A stretch of DNA of 64,000 nt from Thauera butanivorans NBRC 103042. Its GTDB lineage: Bacteria > Pseudomonadota > Gammaproteobacteria > Burkholderiales > Rhodocyclaceae. Of the stretch, positions 63,764 through 64,000 are shown in pieces. Position 1 is the first letter of the stretch, and the number at the start of each line of letters is the position of its first letter. The stretch covers positions 52,811 to 116,810 of the forward strand of contig NZ_BCUG01000018.1 of assembly GCF_001591165.1 (NCBI RefSeq), given 5' to 3'. Under the pieces are notes generated by a model, which was not told where the DNA came from, ran no database searches, and was given only the letters and a program-made list of their open reading frames with translations. The translations under genes and the position numbers were made by a program.

Positions 63764-63915
63764 TCAAGCAAGATGAAGGGAATTGCCCCACGGCGTGTTG
63801 GTGCGAACCATGGCGTTAAGGGTGATGAGCAGCTTGCGCATGCAAGCGACCAGGGCGATCTGGGCAGTTTTCCGACCGCGATGAGAAGCTCGTAGAAGGT
63901 CTTGATGGCGCCCTC
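63764..63915 (-). mobile_element. Remnant of an IS110-family transposase (C-terminal end)
   Basis: On the minus strand one frame gives FYELLIAVGK and, after a one-base shift, another gives TAQIALVACMRKLLITLNAMVRTNTPW, together matching the extreme C terminus of IS110-type transposases (FYxxLxxxGKxxKxALVAxMRKLLxxLNAxxR). No DEDD domain or ends are seen, and the frame is broken, so the element is dead. It borders the dehydrogenase relic. Confidence 0.6.
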
Positions 63916-63974
63916 CGCAGCCGGCGACGCAGGAGCCACGCCTTATCCCCCATCTCACGAAAGTGAGTTTTCAG

Positions 63975-63998
63975 GCGGCCTTCGGGCCGCTTCTTTTT
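63975..63998 (+). terminator. Rho-independent terminator with UUCG loop
   Basis: GCGGCC-TTCG-GGCCGC forms a perfect six-pair stem with a very stable tetraloop and is followed by TTCTTTTT. It closes the rightward transcription at the window end. Confidence 0.85.
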
Positions 63999-64000
63999 GG

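Overview
The window looks like chromosomal DNA of a GC-rich betaproteobacterium, most likely a Rhodocyclales member of the Thauera/Azoarcus type. This is an inference from gene content: class I PHA synthase, an lldPRD lactate operon, a complete leucine/isovalerate (liu) pathway, acuRI, a TRAP uptake cluster and a UbiUV-like U32 pair. No rRNA, tRNA or CRISPR array was seen. Most genes are about 70% GC (43 of 60 bases in a sampled liuB line). One small stretch around 24.4-26.1 kb is clearly poorer in GC (25 of 60 in a sampled line) and looks acquired.

Layout. 0-3 kb: end of a membrane protein, then a leftward zinc-type TonB receptor and a small exported Cys/His protein behind a promoter covered by a perfect palindrome. 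3.1-7.6 kb: argS, SPOR protein, DsbA-like thioredoxin, PilZ-like protein, TroA-like binding protein. 7.5-10.9 kb (leftward): PIN protein, phaC, MBL hydrolase. 11.1-15.9 kb: LiuR-like MerR regulator with its probable box, a hotdog thioesterase, a GNAT/beta-carbonic anhydrase fusion, thiolase and acyl-CoA dehydrogenase, closed by a strong terminator. 16-20 kb: lldP-lldR-lldD with two LldR-type operators. 20.2-24.3 kb: small membrane protein, acuR-acuI, AhpD-like protein, AEC transporter, hotdog protein. 24.4-26.5 kb: a degenerate BrnT/BrnA module and a membrane-anchored TIR-like protein lying between an intact and a deletion-ridden copy of the AEC-transporter/hotdog segment. 26.5-30 kb: MFS transporter, TauE/SafE permease, LysR regulator, DUF5610-like protein.

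30.2-35.5 kb is the strongest candidate for an undescribed system: a tight three-gene cassette of patatin-like phospholipase, a 989-residue CHAT-type protease and a ComEC-like metallo-beta-lactamase protein.

35.6-56 kb is mostly leucine degradation: an AraC regulator divergent from liuA, then after an 8.5-kb interruption liuB, liuC, liuD, an acyl-CoA synthetase and liuE. The interruption holds an HCCA-isomerase-like gene and a leftward operon (thiolase, CoA ligase, TRAP DctP/Q/M, SDR) with a divergent PAS-LuxR regulator. A Phd/PIN toxin-antitoxin pair sits inside the liuB-liuC interval, and liuD is preceded by an out-of-frame copy of its own first codons.

56-64 kb: an inverted REP-like pair, two overlapping DUF1289 genes coupled to an MBL hydrolase, an ABC-exporter fragment, an AraC regulator, an overlapping pair of U32 (UbiV/UbiU-like) genes, an aldehyde dehydrogenase with a DUF779 partner, then a decayed copy of the dehydrogenase 3' end and an IS110-like transposase remnant.
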